From Arenibaculum pallidiluteum (GTDB taxonomy: Bacteria > Pseudomonadota > Alphaproteobacteria > Azospirillales > Azospirillaceae), in assembly GCF_017355985.1 (NCBI RefSeq), contig NZ_JAFIQU010000028.1:1-57432 (forward strand): a stretch of DNA of 57,432 bases, in the 5' to 3' direction. Each line of letters begins with the position of its first letter. Within the stretch, counting starts at the first letter, position 1. The position numbers and the translations under genes were made by a program. A model generated the notes under the pieces. That model searched no databases. It saw only the letters and a program-made list of their open reading frames with translations, and was not told where the DNA came from. Positions 43,100-52,209 of the stretch are shown in pieces.

Positions 43100-43340
43100 G
43101 GGCCCTCTCCCCTGGTGAGTTTTCGGTGATGAGCGTCGATCCGCAGCTGCGCCTTTGCTGCACTGCGGAAAGATTTCAGAACAGCCGGGGGTTCCGGGGG
43201 TTCCCGGCCGGGATACCTCCGAACCCGGCAGACCGCGGGGGACGCAGGGATATGAGAAGGCATATGCAATTGGGGATGGGCCAGACAGAACCGATGCAGT
43301 CCATCAAGACCCAGGAAAGCATATCATTTGCCCAAACAAG

Positions 43341-43366
43341 AAAGGCCGCCCTTTCGGGCGGCCTTT
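43341..43366 (-). terminator. Rho-independent terminator of the tiny-ORF transcript
   Basis: Perfect 11-bp stem, AAAGGCCGCCC (43341-43351) with GGGCGGCCTTT (43356-43366), TTTC loop. On the minus strand the stem is followed by TTTCTTGTTT, a good U-tract; on the plus strand the tail is weaker. It lies between two divergent protein genes, so neither needs it. It must end another minus-strand transcript, and the tiny ORF at 43410-43484 is the candidate. A second small hairpin (43376-43391, AATA loop) lies between. Confidence 0.8.
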
Positions 43367-43409
43367 CCATTGTCAAACCGCAATAGCGGTTGGACCAGTA
43401 AGCGTCAGC

Positions 43410-43484
43410 TCAAGCAAAGATCTTGCTGGAGGCGACGATCCTGGCTGCCATGACCCGCGGATGCGGCATAAGACAATGAGACAC
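43410..43484 (-). CDS. Tiny ORF with a maximal Shine-Dalgarno sequence (24 residues)
   Basis: GTG start at 43484 and TGA at 43410-43412. The product starts MSHCLMPHPRVMAARIVASS and ends KIFA: 24 residues, basic, with the motif RVMAARIVASSKIFA. The start is 7 nt after AGGAGG inside AGAAAGGAGGTGATCC (43501-43486), which is complementary to the whole exposed 3' tail of 16S rRNA. The frame then ends 20 bp before a short hairpin and 44 bp before a strong terminator. The module is isolated: the neighbours diverge on both sides. I do not recognise the peptide. It could be a leader/attenuator peptide, a small membrane-active or regulatory protein, or a dual-function sRNA. Confidence 0.55.
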   Translation of the reverse strand: MSHCLMPHPRVMAARIVASSKIFA

Positions 43485-43485
43485 A

Positions 43486-43501
43486 GGATCACCTCCTTTC
43501 T
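43486..43501 (-). promoter_or_regulatory. Extended Shine-Dalgarno site, full complement of the 16S tail
   Basis: Minus strand AGAAAGGAGGTGATCC pairs over 16 bases with the alphaproteobacterial 16S rRNA 3' end (GGATCACCUCCUUUCU). The match stops exactly where the single-stranded tail would end. On the plus strand this looks like a 16S fragment, but no other 16S sequence flanks it. See the tiny ORF it serves. Confidence 0.75.
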
Positions 43502-43611
43502 GTTGTTGCGACAGTACGAACCATATGGTCCGGCGGCCGCACTGCAGCAAGGGGAATAATCGTCCGGCGCAGGAAATTCACGGGCCTCGCAGCGGCGGAT
43601 GAAAGGCCCCC

Positions 43612-43642
43612 TTGACCTTCCCATCTTTGGAAGGTCCATCTG
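43612..43642 (+). promoter_or_regulatory. CueR-regulated copA promoter
   Basis: -35 TTGACC (43612-43617), dyad ACCTTCC (43615-43621) / GGAAGGT (43629-43635) with a 7-nt centre, and CATCTG as -10 after a 19-bp spacer. This is the long-spacer MerR-type layout and is nearly identical to the copA promoter of E. coli (TTGACCTTCC...GGAAGGT). It predicts copper-induced transcription of copA-cueR by CueR distortion of the spacer. The AGGAG ribosome-binding site for copA follows at 43663-43667. Confidence 0.9.
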
Positions 43643-43674
43643 TGATGGCGGCAGGAGAACCACAGGAGCCGACC

Positions 43675-46173
43675 ATGGCCCATGCAGCCCAACGGGCGCC
43701 GGAGACCCGGCCCCCCGCCCCGGAGATCGATGCCGCCGCGGAGATCGATCTCGGGATCGGCGGGATGACCTGCGCGTCCTGCGTCGGGCGCGTCGAGCGG
43801 GCGATCCGCAAGGTGCCCGGCGTCGCAGACGTCGCCGTGAACCTCGCGACCGAGCGCGCGCATGTCGCCTTCGCGGGGTCCGTCCCGGACACGGCCGCCG
43901 TTGTGCAGGCTGTCCAGAAGGCGGGATACGAGCCCGTGCCGGCCGAGCTGGACCTCGAGCTGGAGGGCATGACCTGCGCATCGTGCGTCGGGCGCGTCGA
44001 GCGTGCGCTGGCCAGGGTGCCCGGGGTCGCCGCGGCCTCGGTGAACCTCGCGACCGAGCGTGCGCGCGTGACCGGCCATGCCCTGGATCCCGCCGCCCTG
44101 GTCGCCGCGGTCGAGAAGGCCGGCTATCATGCCCGCCCCATCACCCCCGATGCGGACGAGGCGGCGGGGGGAGCCGCGGACGCGGCGCATGCGCGCAGCC
44201 GCCGCGAGCTCGGCCACGTCCTGATCGCGGCCGCCCTTTCGGCGCCGCTGGTCGTGGGCATGGCCGGCGAGCTCCTGGGGATCGGCGTGATGCCGCCGGG
44301 CTGGGTCCAGCTCCTGCTGGCAACGCCCGTGCAGTTCTGGCTCGGCGCGCGCTTCTACCGGGCAGCCTGGAAGGCGGTGCGCGCCCGTGCCGGCAACATG
44401 GACCTGCTGGTCGCCATCGGCACCACGGCGGCCTGGGGGCTCAGCACCTACATGCTGGCGACCGCCCATCCCGGCCATGACCCGCATCTCTATTTCGAGG
44501 GCTCGGCGGTCCTGATCACCTTCGTGCTCCTGGGCAAGTGGCTGGAGACCCGGGCCAAGGGCCAGACCGCCGCGGCGATCCGCGCGCTGATGGGCCTGCG
44601 GCCCGACAGGGCCCGGCTGCGCCGAGGCGGCGCCGAGGTCGAGGTGCCGATCGGGCATGTCCGGCCCGGCGACCTGGTCGTGATCCGCCCGGGCGAGCGC
44701 GTTCCCGTGGACGGCCGCATCGTCGAGGGCGGCGGCGGCGTCGACGAGTCCATGCTGACCGGCGAGCCGATCCCCGTGGAGAAGGCCGCCGGCGACCGGG
44801 TGACCGGCGGGTCCATCAACCTGGACGGGCTACTGCTGGTCGAGACCACGGCGGTCGGAGCCGAGACGGCGCTCGCCAGGATCGTGCGGCTGGTGGAGGG
44901 GGCCCAGGCATCCAAGGCGCCGATCCAGCGCACGGTGGACCGCGTCAGCGCCGTCTTCGTACCGGTCGTTCTGGCGGTCGCCGCCGCGACCTTCGCGGCC
45001 TGGTGGGTCCTGGCCGGCGATGCCGAGGCCGCCATCATCGCGGCCGTCTCCGTGCTGGTGATCGCCTGTCCCTGCGCGCTGGGCCTTGCGACGCCGACCG
45101 CCGTGATGGTCGGCACCGGCGCCGCGGCGCGCCACGGCATCCTGATCAAGGACGCCGAGGCGCTGGAGCGTGCGCACGCCGTCACCACCGTGGCCTTCGA
45201 CAAGACCGGGACGCTGACCGAAGGCCGGCCCGAGGTCGTGGACGTCGTTCCGGCCCCCGGCACGGACGCGGCGGAGGTGCTGCGCCTGGCCGCGTCCCTC
45301 CAGCAGGGCAGCGAGCATCCGCTGGCCCGGGCCGTCCGGAGCCGCGCGGCGGCAGAGGGCCTCGGGGCGGCGGGGCTGGCCGAATTCAGGGCGCTGGCGG
45401 GCCATGGCGTGTCCGGCACGGTGGAGGGCCGCGCGCTCGCGCTGGGCGCGGCGCGGCTGATCGCCGAAGCCGGCCTCGCCGATGCGGACCTGGCGCTGCG
45501 AGCGGCCGCGATCGAGGCGGAGGGGCGCACCGTGTCCTGGCTCGCCGAGACGGCGCCGGCCGGGCGTGTCCTGGGCCTCGTCTCGTTCGGGGACCGGGTC
45601 AAGCCCGGCGCCGCCGAGGCGGTGCGCACCCTGCATGCCCGCGGAGTCGCGACGGCGCTGGTGACCGGCGACAACCGCGGCGCAGCTGGGATGGTGGCGG
45701 CGGCGCTCGGCATCCACCGCGTCTTCGCGGAGGTGCTGCCCGGCGACAAGGCCGGTATCGTCGAGATCCTGCGGGACGACGGCAAGGTCGTCGCCATGGT
45801 GGGCGACGGCATCAACGATGCCCCGGCCCTGGCCGCCGCCGATGTCGGCATCGCCATGGCGACGGGGACGGACGTCGCGATGCACACGGCGGGCATCACC
45901 CTGATGCGCGGGGATCCCGCGCTGGTGGGCGCCGCCATCGACGTGTCCCGCCGCACCTACGCCAAGATCCGGCAAGGCCTGTTCTGGGCCTTCGCCTACA
46001 ACGTGGTCGGTATCCCGCTGGCCGCTGCGGGGTATCTGAGCCCGGTACTGGCCGGCGCGGCCATGGCGCTGAGCTCGGTCAGCGTCGTGCTGAACGCGCT
46101 GACGCTCCGGGGCTGGCGCCCCGACACGCGTTCCGGCACGCAGGACGTGCGGGGCGAAGGGAGGACGGCATGA
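43675..46173 (+). CDS. copA: Copper-translocating P1B-1-type ATPase
   Basis: 832 residues from the ATG at 43675. Two N-terminal heavy-metal domains each carry [14 protein letters not shown], with CxxC at 33-36 and 101-104. Eight membrane helices follow; the transmembrane CPC ion site is in [20 protein letters not shown], the phosphorylation site in [11 protein letters not shown], and the hinge in [20 protein letters not shown]. It exports Cu+ from cytoplasm to periplasm using ATP. Stop and cueR start overlap (ATGA), forming the copA-cueR operon under the CueR promoter. Very similar to canonical CopA; no oddities. Confidence 0.97.
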   Translation: MAHAAQRAPETRPPAPEIDAAAEIDLGIGGMTCASCVGRVERAIRKVPGVADVAVNLATERAHVAFAGSVPDTAAVVQAVQKAGYEPVPAELDLELEGMTCASCVGRVERALARVPGVAAASVNLATERARVTGHALDPAALVAAVEKAGYHARPITPDADEAAGGAADAAHARSRRELGHVLIAAALSAPLVVGMAGELLGIGVMPPGWVQLLLATPVQFWLGARFYRAAWKAVRARAGNMDLLVAIGTTAAWGLSTYMLATAHPGHDPHLYFEGSAVLITFVLLGKWLETRAKGQTAAAIRALMGLRPDRARLRRGGAEVEVPIGHVRPGDLVVIRPGERVPVDGRIVEGGGGVDESMLTGEPIPVEKAAGDRVTGGSINLDGLLLVETTAVGAETALARIVRLVEGAQASKAPIQRTVDRVSAVFVPVVLAVAAATFAAWWVLAGDAEAAIIAAVSVLVIACPCALGLATPTAVMVGTGAAARHGILIKDAEALERAHAVTTVAFDKTGTLTEGRPEVVDVVPAPGTDAAEVLRLAASLQQGSEHPLARAVRSRAAAEGLGAAGLAEFRALAGHGVSGTVEGRALALGAARLIAEAGLADADLALRAAAIEAEGRTVSWLAETAPAGRVLGLVSFGDRVKPGAAEAVRTLHARGVATALVTGDNRGAAGMVAAALGIHRVFAEVLPGDKAGIVEILRDDGKVVAMVGDGINDAPALAAADVGIAMATGTDVAMHTAGITLMRGDPALVGAAIDVSRRTYAKIRQGLFWAFAYNVVGIPLAAAGYLSPVLAGAAMALSSVSVVLNALTLRGWRPDTRSGTQDVRGEGRTA

Positions 46174-46628
46174 ACATCGGCCAGGCGTCGAAGGCGAGCG
46201 GGGTCAGCGCCAAGCTGATCCGCTACTACGAGGGTATCGGCCTGATCCCCGAGGCGGGGCGGACCGCCTCGGGCTACCGGGTCTACACGCCCCAGGACGT
46301 GAACATCCTGCGCTTCGTGAGAAGGGCCAGGACGCTGGGCTTCGGGATCGAGCGCATCAGGCATCTGGTCGGTCTCTGGCGCGACCGGAACCGGGCCAGC
46401 GCCGAGGTCAAGCGCATCGCGCTGGAGCATGTCCGTGAGCTGGAGGCCAAGATCGCCGAGCTGCGCGCCATGAGCGACACGCTGCAGGACCTCGCCAACG
46501 CCTGCCACGGCGACGACCGGCCTGACTGCCCGATCCTGCGGGACCTTGAAAGCCCCGGTTCCGGCAGCGCCGCAGCTGCGTGTTGCACGGACGCCACCGC
46601 GGCTGGCGAACATGCCATCCGTCCGTAA
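46170..46628 (+). CDS. cueR: Copper-responsive MerR-family regulator
   Basis: 152 residues starting in the copA stop. [20 protein letters not shown], then [20 protein letters not shown], is the MerR winged helix; a long helix (about 78-108) dimerises. The Cu(I) site is Cys112 and Cys120 in [10 protein letters not shown], spaced as in E. coli CueR. A C-terminal extension of about 25 residues has an extra CC pair ([13 protein letters not shown]). It activates the promoter at 43612-43642 when Cu+ is bound. Autoregulation follows because it lies in the same operon. Confidence 0.95.
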   Translation: MNIGQASKASGVSAKLIRYYEGIGLIPEAGRTASGYRVYTPQDVNILRFVRRARTLGFGIERIRHLVGLWRDRNRASAEVKRIALEHVRELEAKIAELRAMSDTLQDLANACHGDDRPDCPILRDLESPGSGSAAAACCTDATAAGEHAIRP

Positions 46629-46709
46629 CGTCTCGTTGCACCGGGCGCGGCCGCTGCATAGCTTCCCGGCCGGCACATAAACGTGCCGCTCTTGGGATCA
46701 AAAACAATC

Positions 46710-47336
46710 ATGAAAAAGACTTTATGTTTCGCCTTTGCGGCCTCCCTGCTGTCGTCCGCCCCGGCTTTCGCCCAAGTCGTGCAGAAGGACGGCTTCTACG
46801 GCAGCCTGAGCGCGGGCTATCTCCAGCTCCGCGACCGCGAGGGCACCGCCGAGGGCGTCTCGGGCGAGCTCGAATATGACGCCGGATACGCCATCACCGG
46901 CGCCGTCGGCTACAAGTCCGGCCCCTTCCGCGGCGAGCTGGAGCTCGGATACGCCCGCTCGGGCGTGGACACGGTCACGGGCGGCGGCCTCGAGTTAGGC
47001 GCCGATGCCGACATCGACATCTTCACCGCGTCGGTCAACGGCTACTACGACATCCAGACGGGCACGGCGTTCACGCCCTATCTCGGCGCCGGCATCGGGC
47101 TCGCCCACTCCAGCATCGACGACGTCACGGTGAGCTTCGGCGGCCAGAGCGAGACCTTCGACGGCGACAGCTCGACCGACCTGCTGCTCCAGGCCGAGGC
47201 CGGCCTCAGCTACGCCGTGGCCCCCAACGTCTCGGTGGTCCCCGCGTATCGCTTCGTCTGGATCAACAATGGCGGGAACGGTATCGACGACGACACCGCC
47301 CACCTCTTCAAGATCGGCGTCCGCGTCGGCTTCTGA
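46710..47336 (+). CDS. Outer-membrane beta-barrel protein (OmpA/Opacity-like)
   Basis: 208 residues. A signal peptide MKKTLCFAFAASLLSSAPAF precedes cleavage near AFA-QV. The mature part is an eight-stranded barrel: FYGSLSAGYLQLRDREGTAE, YAITGAVGYKSGPFRGELEL, FTPYLGAGIGLAHSSIDDVT, and a closing LFKIGVRVGF with C-terminal Phe. This is the outer membrane protein beta-barrel (OMP_b-brl) family common in alphaproteobacteria. The ribosome-binding site is weak (GGGATCAAAAAC). Located 82 bp after cueR; separate transcription is likely. Confidence 0.85.
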   Translation: MKKTLCFAFAASLLSSAPAFAQVVQKDGFYGSLSAGYLQLRDREGTAEGVSGELEYDAGYAITGAVGYKSGPFRGELELGYARSGVDTVTGGGLELGADADIDIFTASVNGYYDIQTGTAFTPYLGAGIGLAHSSIDDVTVSFGGQSETFDGDSSTDLLLQAEAGLSYAVAPNVSVVPAYRFVWINNGGNGIDDDTAHLFKIGVRVGF

Positions 47337-47389
47337 GCCGGCTGCGCTCGCGAGGCGGATCTCCCACCTGCAACGGCGGGGGATCCGCG

Positions 47390-47587
47390 TCACTCCATGA
47401 CGCCCGCTCGGCCGGCTTGGCCGTCCTCCTCGTCCAGCGCCTTGCGCGCAAGGTCCTGGATGGTATCCAGCCGGATCACCAGCTCGTTCTCGCACAGGGC
47501 CGCACGCGCCGCCGCCGCCTCTTGCCCGGCGGCCCGCAACGCCTCGGAAAGGCGGCGGATGCGGCGGTCCCGCGGATCCTCGTCCAT
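47390..47587 (-). CDS. Small helical hypothetical protein
   Basis: 65 residues from the ATG at 47587 with GAGGG upstream. Strongly charged N-terminal MDEDPRDRRIRRLSEALRAA followed by a continuous helix with GQEAAAARAALCENELVIRL. No recognised family; likely a soluble coiled-coil or adaptor. Lies 49 bp downstream of the 47637-47963 gene, also minus strand, possibly one transcript. Confidence 0.6.
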   Translation of the reverse strand: MDEDPRDRRIRRLSEALRAAGQEAAAARAALCENELVIRLDTIQDLARKALDEEDGQAGRAGVME

Positions 47588-47636
47588 CGGGCGTTCCCTC
47601 GGCTTTCCCCCGGCCGACACGCTGCCCGGGACCGTG

Positions 47637-47963
47637 TCAGGGGCCGCGGCGGCGCGGCGGGAAGCGGCTGGAGGTCGAGCGGAGGCCGCCCCGGGACTGC
47701 CCGTCCTCGCCCGTTCCGCCAATCTCGGAATCCTGCGCCGCGCGGGCCTCGCGCTCGCGCTTCTTGTTGGCCTCGGCATCCGCGATCTCGCCCTCGAGCT
47801 TGCGGATCTGCTCCTTGAGGGCCATCACCATGGGGCCGCCCGGCTTGCGCGCGGAGTACTGCTCCACGTCCCGCTTCAGCATCGCGAGCTGGTTGCGCAT
47901 GGCCGCGATGCTCTTCTTCGCGTTGCCGGAGGAGATGTAGACCCGTTCCTCGTACTTGCTCAC
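47637..47963 (-). CDS. Small coiled-coil hypothetical protein
   Basis: 108 residues from a GTG at 47963 with GAGGA at 5-nt spacing. Middle portion is a coiled coil: AAMRNQLAMLKRDVEQYSAR, then MVMALKEQIRKLEGEIADAE; the tail is Arg/Gly-rich. No signal or membrane segment. Starts MSKYEERVYISSGNAKKSIA. No match recognised. Apparently paired with the 65-residue protein that follows it. Confidence 0.62.
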   Translation of the reverse strand: MSKYEERVYISSGNAKKSIAAMRNQLAMLKRDVEQYSARKPGGPMVMALKEQIRKLEGEIADAEANKKREREARAAQDSEIGGTGEDGQSRGGLRSTSSRFPPRRRGP

Positions 47964-48161
47964 TGGAATCCTCTCGGAGGTTCGTACACTACATGATGCG
48001 CTTGCCGGCGAGTTCAAATGCCGGCCGCGCGAAAACCCGTGCCGGGACGGCAGGGGCCGGGGCACAGCCCGGCGCGCAGCGAGCATACGCCCTGAAGCCG
48101 CAGGTTCCGATCGTCCGAAGGGCTGTGCCGACCTAGCCATCCCGCCAATGCCCCGGGATGA

Positions 48162-48965
48162 TCAGCCGGCGGAGAGCAGCGCCGCTGCGGCCTGGCGCAG
48201 CGGATTGGCGGGATCCGCCAGGAGCCGCACGGCCATCAGGCAGGAGATGACGACCAGCAGCGGCCGGATCAGCCGGGCGCCCAGCCGGATCGCGAGGCGG
48301 GAGCCGATCTGGGCGCCCAGCACGGCCCCCGCCGCCATGGTAAGCCCGACGGGCCAGACCACGGCGCCGGTCGCCGCGAACAGGGCGAGGCTCCCCACAT
48401 TGCTGGCTGCATTCGCGAGCTTGGTATGGGCGGTCGCGCGCACCACGCCGTAGCCCAGCAGGGTCACGAAGCCAACCATGTAGAAGGACCCCGCCCCGGG
48501 CCCGAAGATGCCGTCGTAGAAGCCGACCGCCGGCACGACGGTCGCGCCGAAGGCCAGGGCCGGGATCCGGGCATGGGCATCGGCATCGCCCATGCGCCGC
48601 GCGGTCGCGAAATAGACCGCGATCCCGATCAGCAGGACCGGCACCATGGCGGCGAGCACCGGCGCGGGCAGCGAGCTCGCCGAAAGGGCCCCCGCGACCG
48701 AGGCGAGCGCCGCGACCGCCGCGAAGGGCAGGGCCGAGCGCCAGCCGATCAGCCCCCGCCGGGCGAAGGCCACGGTCGCCGAGAGCGTCCCGGCCGAACC
48801 CTGCAACTTGTTGGTCGCGATCGCCGCCACAGGGTCGAGTCCCGCGATCAGCAGCGCCGGAACCGTCAGCAGCCCGCCGCCCCCCGCAATGGCGTCGAAG
48901 CATCCGGCCACCGCGGCGACGGCGAAGAGCGCCGCGATGACCTCGAACTCCACGCCCCCCGCCAT
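48162..48965 (-). CDS. TauE/SafE family sulfite (sulfonate) exporter
   Basis: 267 residues from the ATG at 48965; the longer frame has a poor start. Eight hydrophobic helices in two TauE repeats. The signature GCFDAIAGGGGLLTVPALLI, with the first-repeat IAGGGGLLTVPAL, and the second-repeat YDGIFGPGAGSFYMVGFVTL are typical. Members export sulfite or organosulfonates. It diverges from the molybdenum hydroxylase/sox operon 248 bp away, so removal of toxic sulfite from thiosulfate oxidation is a natural role here, though not proven. Confidence 0.9.
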   Translation of the reverse strand: MAGGVEFEVIAALFAVAAVAGCFDAIAGGGGLLTVPALLIAGLDPVAAIATNKLQGSAGTLSATVAFARRGLIGWRSALPFAAVAALASVAGALSASSLPAPVLAAMVPVLLIGIAVYFATARRMGDADAHARIPALAFGATVVPAVGFYDGIFGPGAGSFYMVGFVTLLGYGVVRATAHTKLANAASNVGSLALFAATGAVVWPVGLTMAAGAVLGAQIGSRLAIRLGARLIRPLLVVISCLMAVRLLADPANPLRQAAAALLSAG

Positions 48966-49151
48966 GCCGTCCCCGCCCCACCGAATCTCGGGCGTGGATG
49001 TAGCCCGCCGCGCACGCCTGCGCCAGCACGGTCCTGTGGCACGCATGGAATAGCGGGTTTGCACCCGACCGGTCCGAGCGCTCGACCGAAGGTGGGATTG
49101 CCCATCCGGCCTCGACGGGGATAGGGTCTATCATTGAAAAAGTAACAATCA

Positions 49152-49183
49152 GTCCCACCCCCGATCACAAGGGGGATTGGGAC
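49152..49183. promoter_or_regulatory. Hairpin in the leader of the hydroxylase/sox operon
   Basis: Stem of GTCCCA-CCCCC (49152-49162) with GGGGG-(AT)-TGGGAC (49171-49183), eight-nt loop and a two-base bulge, 30 bp before the first start codon. An AT-rich stretch 49125-49150 precedes it (promoter likely). May be an operator or a 5'-UTR structure; no partner can be named. Confidence 0.4.
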
Positions 49184-49213
49184 CCCGCTCCCCGTCGAGA
49201 CAGGAGGCATCCC

Positions 49214-49681
49214 GTGGTCAGTCTCATAATCAACGGAACCGCCCACGACTTCGACGTGGAGCCCGACACGCCGCTGCTCTGGGCGATCCGCGAGCAAGCA
49301 GGCCTGACCGGCACCAAGTACGGCTGCGGCGTCGGGCAGTGCGGAGCCTGCACGGTCCATGTGGACGGCGCCGCCGTGCGGTCCTGCACCCTGCCGGTCA
49401 GCGCGGTCGAGCCCGGCCAGAAGATCGTCACCATCGAGGGGCTGTCCCCGGATGGCAGCCACCCCGTGCAGAAGGCGTGGGTGGCGCTCGACGTGCCGCA
49501 ATGCGGCTACTGCCAGTCCGGCCAGATCATGGCCGCCGTCGCCCTGCTCCAGGACAACCCGCGCCCCAGCGACGAGGACATCAACGCCGGCATGGCGAAC
49601 ATCTGTCGGTGCGGCACCTACAACCGGATCCGGGCCGCCATCCGGCTCGTCGCCGAGGGCGGGGAGACCAGCCGTGGCTGA
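49214..49681 (+). CDS. 2Fe-2S subunit of molybdenum hydroxylase
   Basis: 155 residues from a GTG at 49214, set by AGGAGG. First plant-type cluster: C38, C43, C46, C58 in [18 protein letters not shown]; second cluster: C97, C100, C131, C133 in [10 protein letters not shown] and [11 protein letters not shown]. This is the small subunit of aldehyde oxidase/isoquinoline 1-oxidoreductase-type enzymes that passes electrons from Mo to the acceptor. It heads an operon with the Mo subunit (22 bp gap) and, unusually, the sox genes. Confidence 0.95.
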   Translation: MVSLIINGTAHDFDVEPDTPLLWAIREQAGLTGTKYGCGVGQCGACTVHVDGAAVRSCTLPVSAVEPGQKIVTIEGLSPDGSHPVQKAWVALDVPQCGYCQSGQIMAAVALLQDNPRPSDEDINAGMANICRCGTYNRIRAAIRLVAEGGETSRG

Positions 49682-49703
49682 GCCAGCATCGAGGGAGGAC
49701 GGG

Positions 49704-51908
49704 ATGGAGATCGCACACGGTCCATCGCGGCGCGGGTTCCTTGCGGGCGCGGCCGCCGCGGCCGGCGGCTTGGCGCTGGGCTTCCACGTGCCGTTCCCGG
49801 CATCCGCCGCGGCGCAGACGGCGCCGGGCACGTCGCAGTCAGCCGCCAGCGCCCCCGAGATCAACGCCTGGGTGGTGGTGCGCCCGGACGAGACGGTGGT
49901 GGTCCGCATCGGCCGGGTCGAGATGGGCCAGGGCACGCTGACCGGCCTCGCCCAGCTCGTCGCCGAGGAGCTCGACTGCGACTGGGCCAGGGTCACCACC
50001 GAATACCCGACGCCTGGCCAGAACGTCGCGCGCAACCGCGTCTGGGGGAATTTCCAGACCGCGGGCAGCCGCGGCATCCGCGACTCCCAGGACTACATGC
50101 GCAAGGGCGGCGGCGCCGCGCGCCAGATGCTGATCCAGGCGGCGGCGGACGGATGGGGCGTGCCAGCCGCGGAATGCTCGACCTCGGCCGGCGTGATAAC
50201 CCACGGCCCGTCCGGCCGCACGACGACCTACGGGAAGGTCGCGGCCGCTGCGGCAACGCTCCAGCCGCCAGCCGAGGTCCAGCTCAAGGACCCCAGGGAC
50301 TGGAAGATCGCCGGCAAGCCGCTGCCCCGGCTCGACACGGCGGACAAGACCACCGGCAGGCAGGTCTACTCCATGGACGTGAAGCTGCCGGGCATGGTCC
50401 ACGCGGCGATCCGGGACTGCCCGGTCTTCGGCGGCAAGGTGAAGAGCTTCGATGCCGCCCAGGTTCAGGGCATGCCGGGCGTCCAGCGCGTGGTCGCGGT
50501 GGGCGAGACCGGGGTCGCGGTCGTCGCGGACACCTGGTGGCGCGCCAAGAGCGCGCTCGACGCGCTATCCGTCGAGTGGGACGAGGGGCCGAACGCCGGC
50601 ATCTCCAGCGCCAGCATCGCCGAGATGCTGCGCGAGGGGCTGGACGCGAAGGAGGCCTTCGTCGGCAACCAAGCCGGCGACGTGCGCGCCGCCATCGCCG
50701 GGGCCGCGAAGCTGGTGGAGGCCGAGTACGGCTATCCCTACCAGCACCACGCGACCATGGAGCCTATGAACGCCACGGCGCTGTTCACGGGCGACCGGTG
50801 CGAGGTCTGGACCTCGACGCAGAACGCCGAGGCCGCGCTCGCGACCACTGCGGACGCCGCCGGGCTACCGATCCCCCAATGCGAGGTCCACCGCACGATC
50901 CTGGGCGGCGGCTTCGGCCGGCGCGCCACCAGCCACGACTACGTGCGCCAGGCAGTCCTGATCGCCAGGCAGATGCCTGGCACGCCGGTGAAGCTGATCT
51001 GGTCGCGCGAGGAGGACATGCTGCACGGGCGCTACCACCCCGTGACCCAGTGCCGGATGGTGGGCGCGCTGGATGCCCAGGGCAACGTGACCGGCCTGCA
51101 CATGCGCATCTCGGGCCAGTCGATCCTCGCCGCGGTGAACCCGCAGGCGCTGCAGGGCGGACGCGATCCCGCGACCTTCCAGGGGCTGAACCCCGGCGGA
51201 ACCGAGGGGGTGCTCGGCTATTCCATCCCCAACCTGCTGATCGACCACGCCATGCGGAACCCGCCGGTGCCGCCGGGCTTCTGGCGCGGGGTGAACAACA
51301 ACCAGAACGCCCTCTACCTCGAATCCTTCATCGACGAGATGGCCCATGCGGCCGGCCAGGATCCGCTGGAGTTCCGGCGCAGGCTGCTGGTGAACCACCC
51401 GAAGCACCTGGCCGTGCTGAACGCCGTCGCCGAGCGCGCGGGCTGGGGCAAGCCGGCTCCGGAGGGCGTCTTCCGCGGCCTGGCGCAGCATATGGGCTAT
51501 GGCAGCTACGTGGCGGCCTGCGCCGAGGTCTCGGTCAGCGACGAGGGGAAGCTCAGGATCCACCGGATCGTGGCGGCGACGGATTGCGGCCATGCCGTGA
51601 ACCCGCAGCAGATCGCCGCCCAGATCGAGGGATCCTTCGCCTATGGGCTGTCGGCGCTGCTCCATGGCGAGATCACGCTGAAGGGTGGGCGGGTCGAGCA
51701 GGAGAACTTCGACAGCTATCCCGTGATGCTGATGGACGAGATGCCGAAGGTGGAGTCCATCGTGATGCCCTCGGGTGGGTTCTGGGGCGGCGTCGGCGAG
51801 CCCACGATCTTCGTGGCTGCCCCGGCGGTGCTGAACGCGATCTTCGCGGCGACCGGCAAGCGGATCCGGAAGGTTCCGCTGACCACGGCCGACCTCCGCA
51901 GGGCCTGA
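49704..51908 (+). CDS. Molybdopterin subunit of aldehyde/isoquinoline oxidoreductase family
   Basis: 734 residues from the ATG at 49704 (GAGGGAGG upstream). A twin-arginine leader (SRRGFLAGAAAAAGGLAL) exports the folded Mo protein to the periplasm. Regions ILGGGFGRRATSHDYVRQAV (molybdopterin binding), GFWRGVNNNQNALYLESFID and the VGEP catalytic glutamate segment (GFWGGVGEPTIFV) match IorB-like single-subunit enzymes that work with a separate 2Fe-2S protein. They hydroxylate aldehydes or N-heterocycles with water. Electrons probably go to the cytochrome encoded next. The FAD subunit of xanthine dehydrogenases is absent, as usual for this type. Confidence 0.93.
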   Translation: MEIAHGPSRRGFLAGAAAAAGGLALGFHVPFPASAAAQTAPGTSQSAASAPEINAWVVVRPDETVVVRIGRVEMGQGTLTGLAQLVAEELDCDWARVTTEYPTPGQNVARNRVWGNFQTAGSRGIRDSQDYMRKGGGAARQMLIQAAADGWGVPAAECSTSAGVITHGPSGRTTTYGKVAAAAATLQPPAEVQLKDPRDWKIAGKPLPRLDTADKTTGRQVYSMDVKLPGMVHAAIRDCPVFGGKVKSFDAAQVQGMPGVQRVVAVGETGVAVVADTWWRAKSALDALSVEWDEGPNAGISSASIAEMLREGLDAKEAFVGNQAGDVRAAIAGAAKLVEAEYGYPYQHHATMEPMNATALFTGDRCEVWTSTQNAEAALATTADAAGLPIPQCEVHRTILGGGFGRRATSHDYVRQAVLIARQMPGTPVKLIWSREEDMLHGRYHPVTQCRMVGALDAQGNVTGLHMRISGQSILAAVNPQALQGGRDPATFQGLNPGGTEGVLGYSIPNLLIDHAMRNPPVPPGFWRGVNNNQNALYLESFIDEMAHAAGQDPLEFRRRLLVNHPKHLAVLNAVAERAGWGKPAPEGVFRGLAQHMGYGSYVAACAEVSVSDEGKLRIHRIVAATDCGHAVNPQQIAAQIEGSFAYGLSALLHGEITLKGGRVEQENFDSYPVMLMDEMPKVESIVMPSGGFWGGVGEPTIFVAAPAVLNAIFAATGKRIRKVPLTTADLRRA

Positions 51909-51918
51909 GACGGGACGG

Positions 51919-52209
51919 ATGCGGACTGCGATCGCGATGGGCCTCGTGCTGCTCGCGGGGGCGCCGGCCGCCGGCGCTCCCGCGCCCGCCGGGGCGGAGG
52001 CCTGTACCGGCTGCCATGCCGTGCGGCCCGGCCAGAACTCGGCGGGCAGCATCCCGTCGCTGGCGGGCCGCAGCGCCGGCGACATCACCTCCGCCATGCT
52101 TGCCTTCCGCACGGGAAAGGGTGACCCCACGGTGATGGACCGGATCGCCAAGGGCTTCGACGAAGCCGAGATCCGCGCCATCGCCGACTGGATCGCCGGC
52201 CAACGATGA
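51919..52209 (+). CDS. soxE: Class I c-type cytochrome, sulfide dehydrogenase cytochrome subunit-like
   Basis: 96 residues with a signal peptide cleaved near AGA. Haem motif CTGCH at 29-33; distal ligand Met73 in GDPTVMDRIAKGFDEAEIRA, the typical FccA/SoxE ending (TIMxRIAKGY-like). Located between the Mo subunit (10 bp) and the flavoprotein gene (4-bp overlap), so it may serve both as sulfide-dehydrogenase partner and as acceptor for the molybdenum hydroxylase. Periplasmic. Named by context; fccA is an equal name. Confidence 0.87.
   Translation: MRTAIAMGLVLLAGAPAAGAPAPAGAEACTGCHAVRPGQNSAGSIPSLAGRSAGDITSAMLAFRTGKGDPTVMDRIAKGFDEAEIRAIADWIAGQR

Noticed and set aside
43373..43378. TTGACA on the minus strand as a -35 box
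   Set aside because: The terminator lies just downstream where a -10 would be, and no -10 is present; it is part of the small hairpin region.
43126..43386. 86-residue plus-strand frame across the small-ORF terminator
   Set aside because: It runs through the terminator hairpin, has no good ribosome-binding site and no protein-like pattern.
43486..43501. 16S rRNA 3'-end fragment on the plus strand (GGATCACCTCCTTTCT)
   Set aside because: Only 16 bases match and the flanks bear no resemblance to 16S; the minus strand reads as an extended Shine-Dalgarno site with an ORF at correct spacing.
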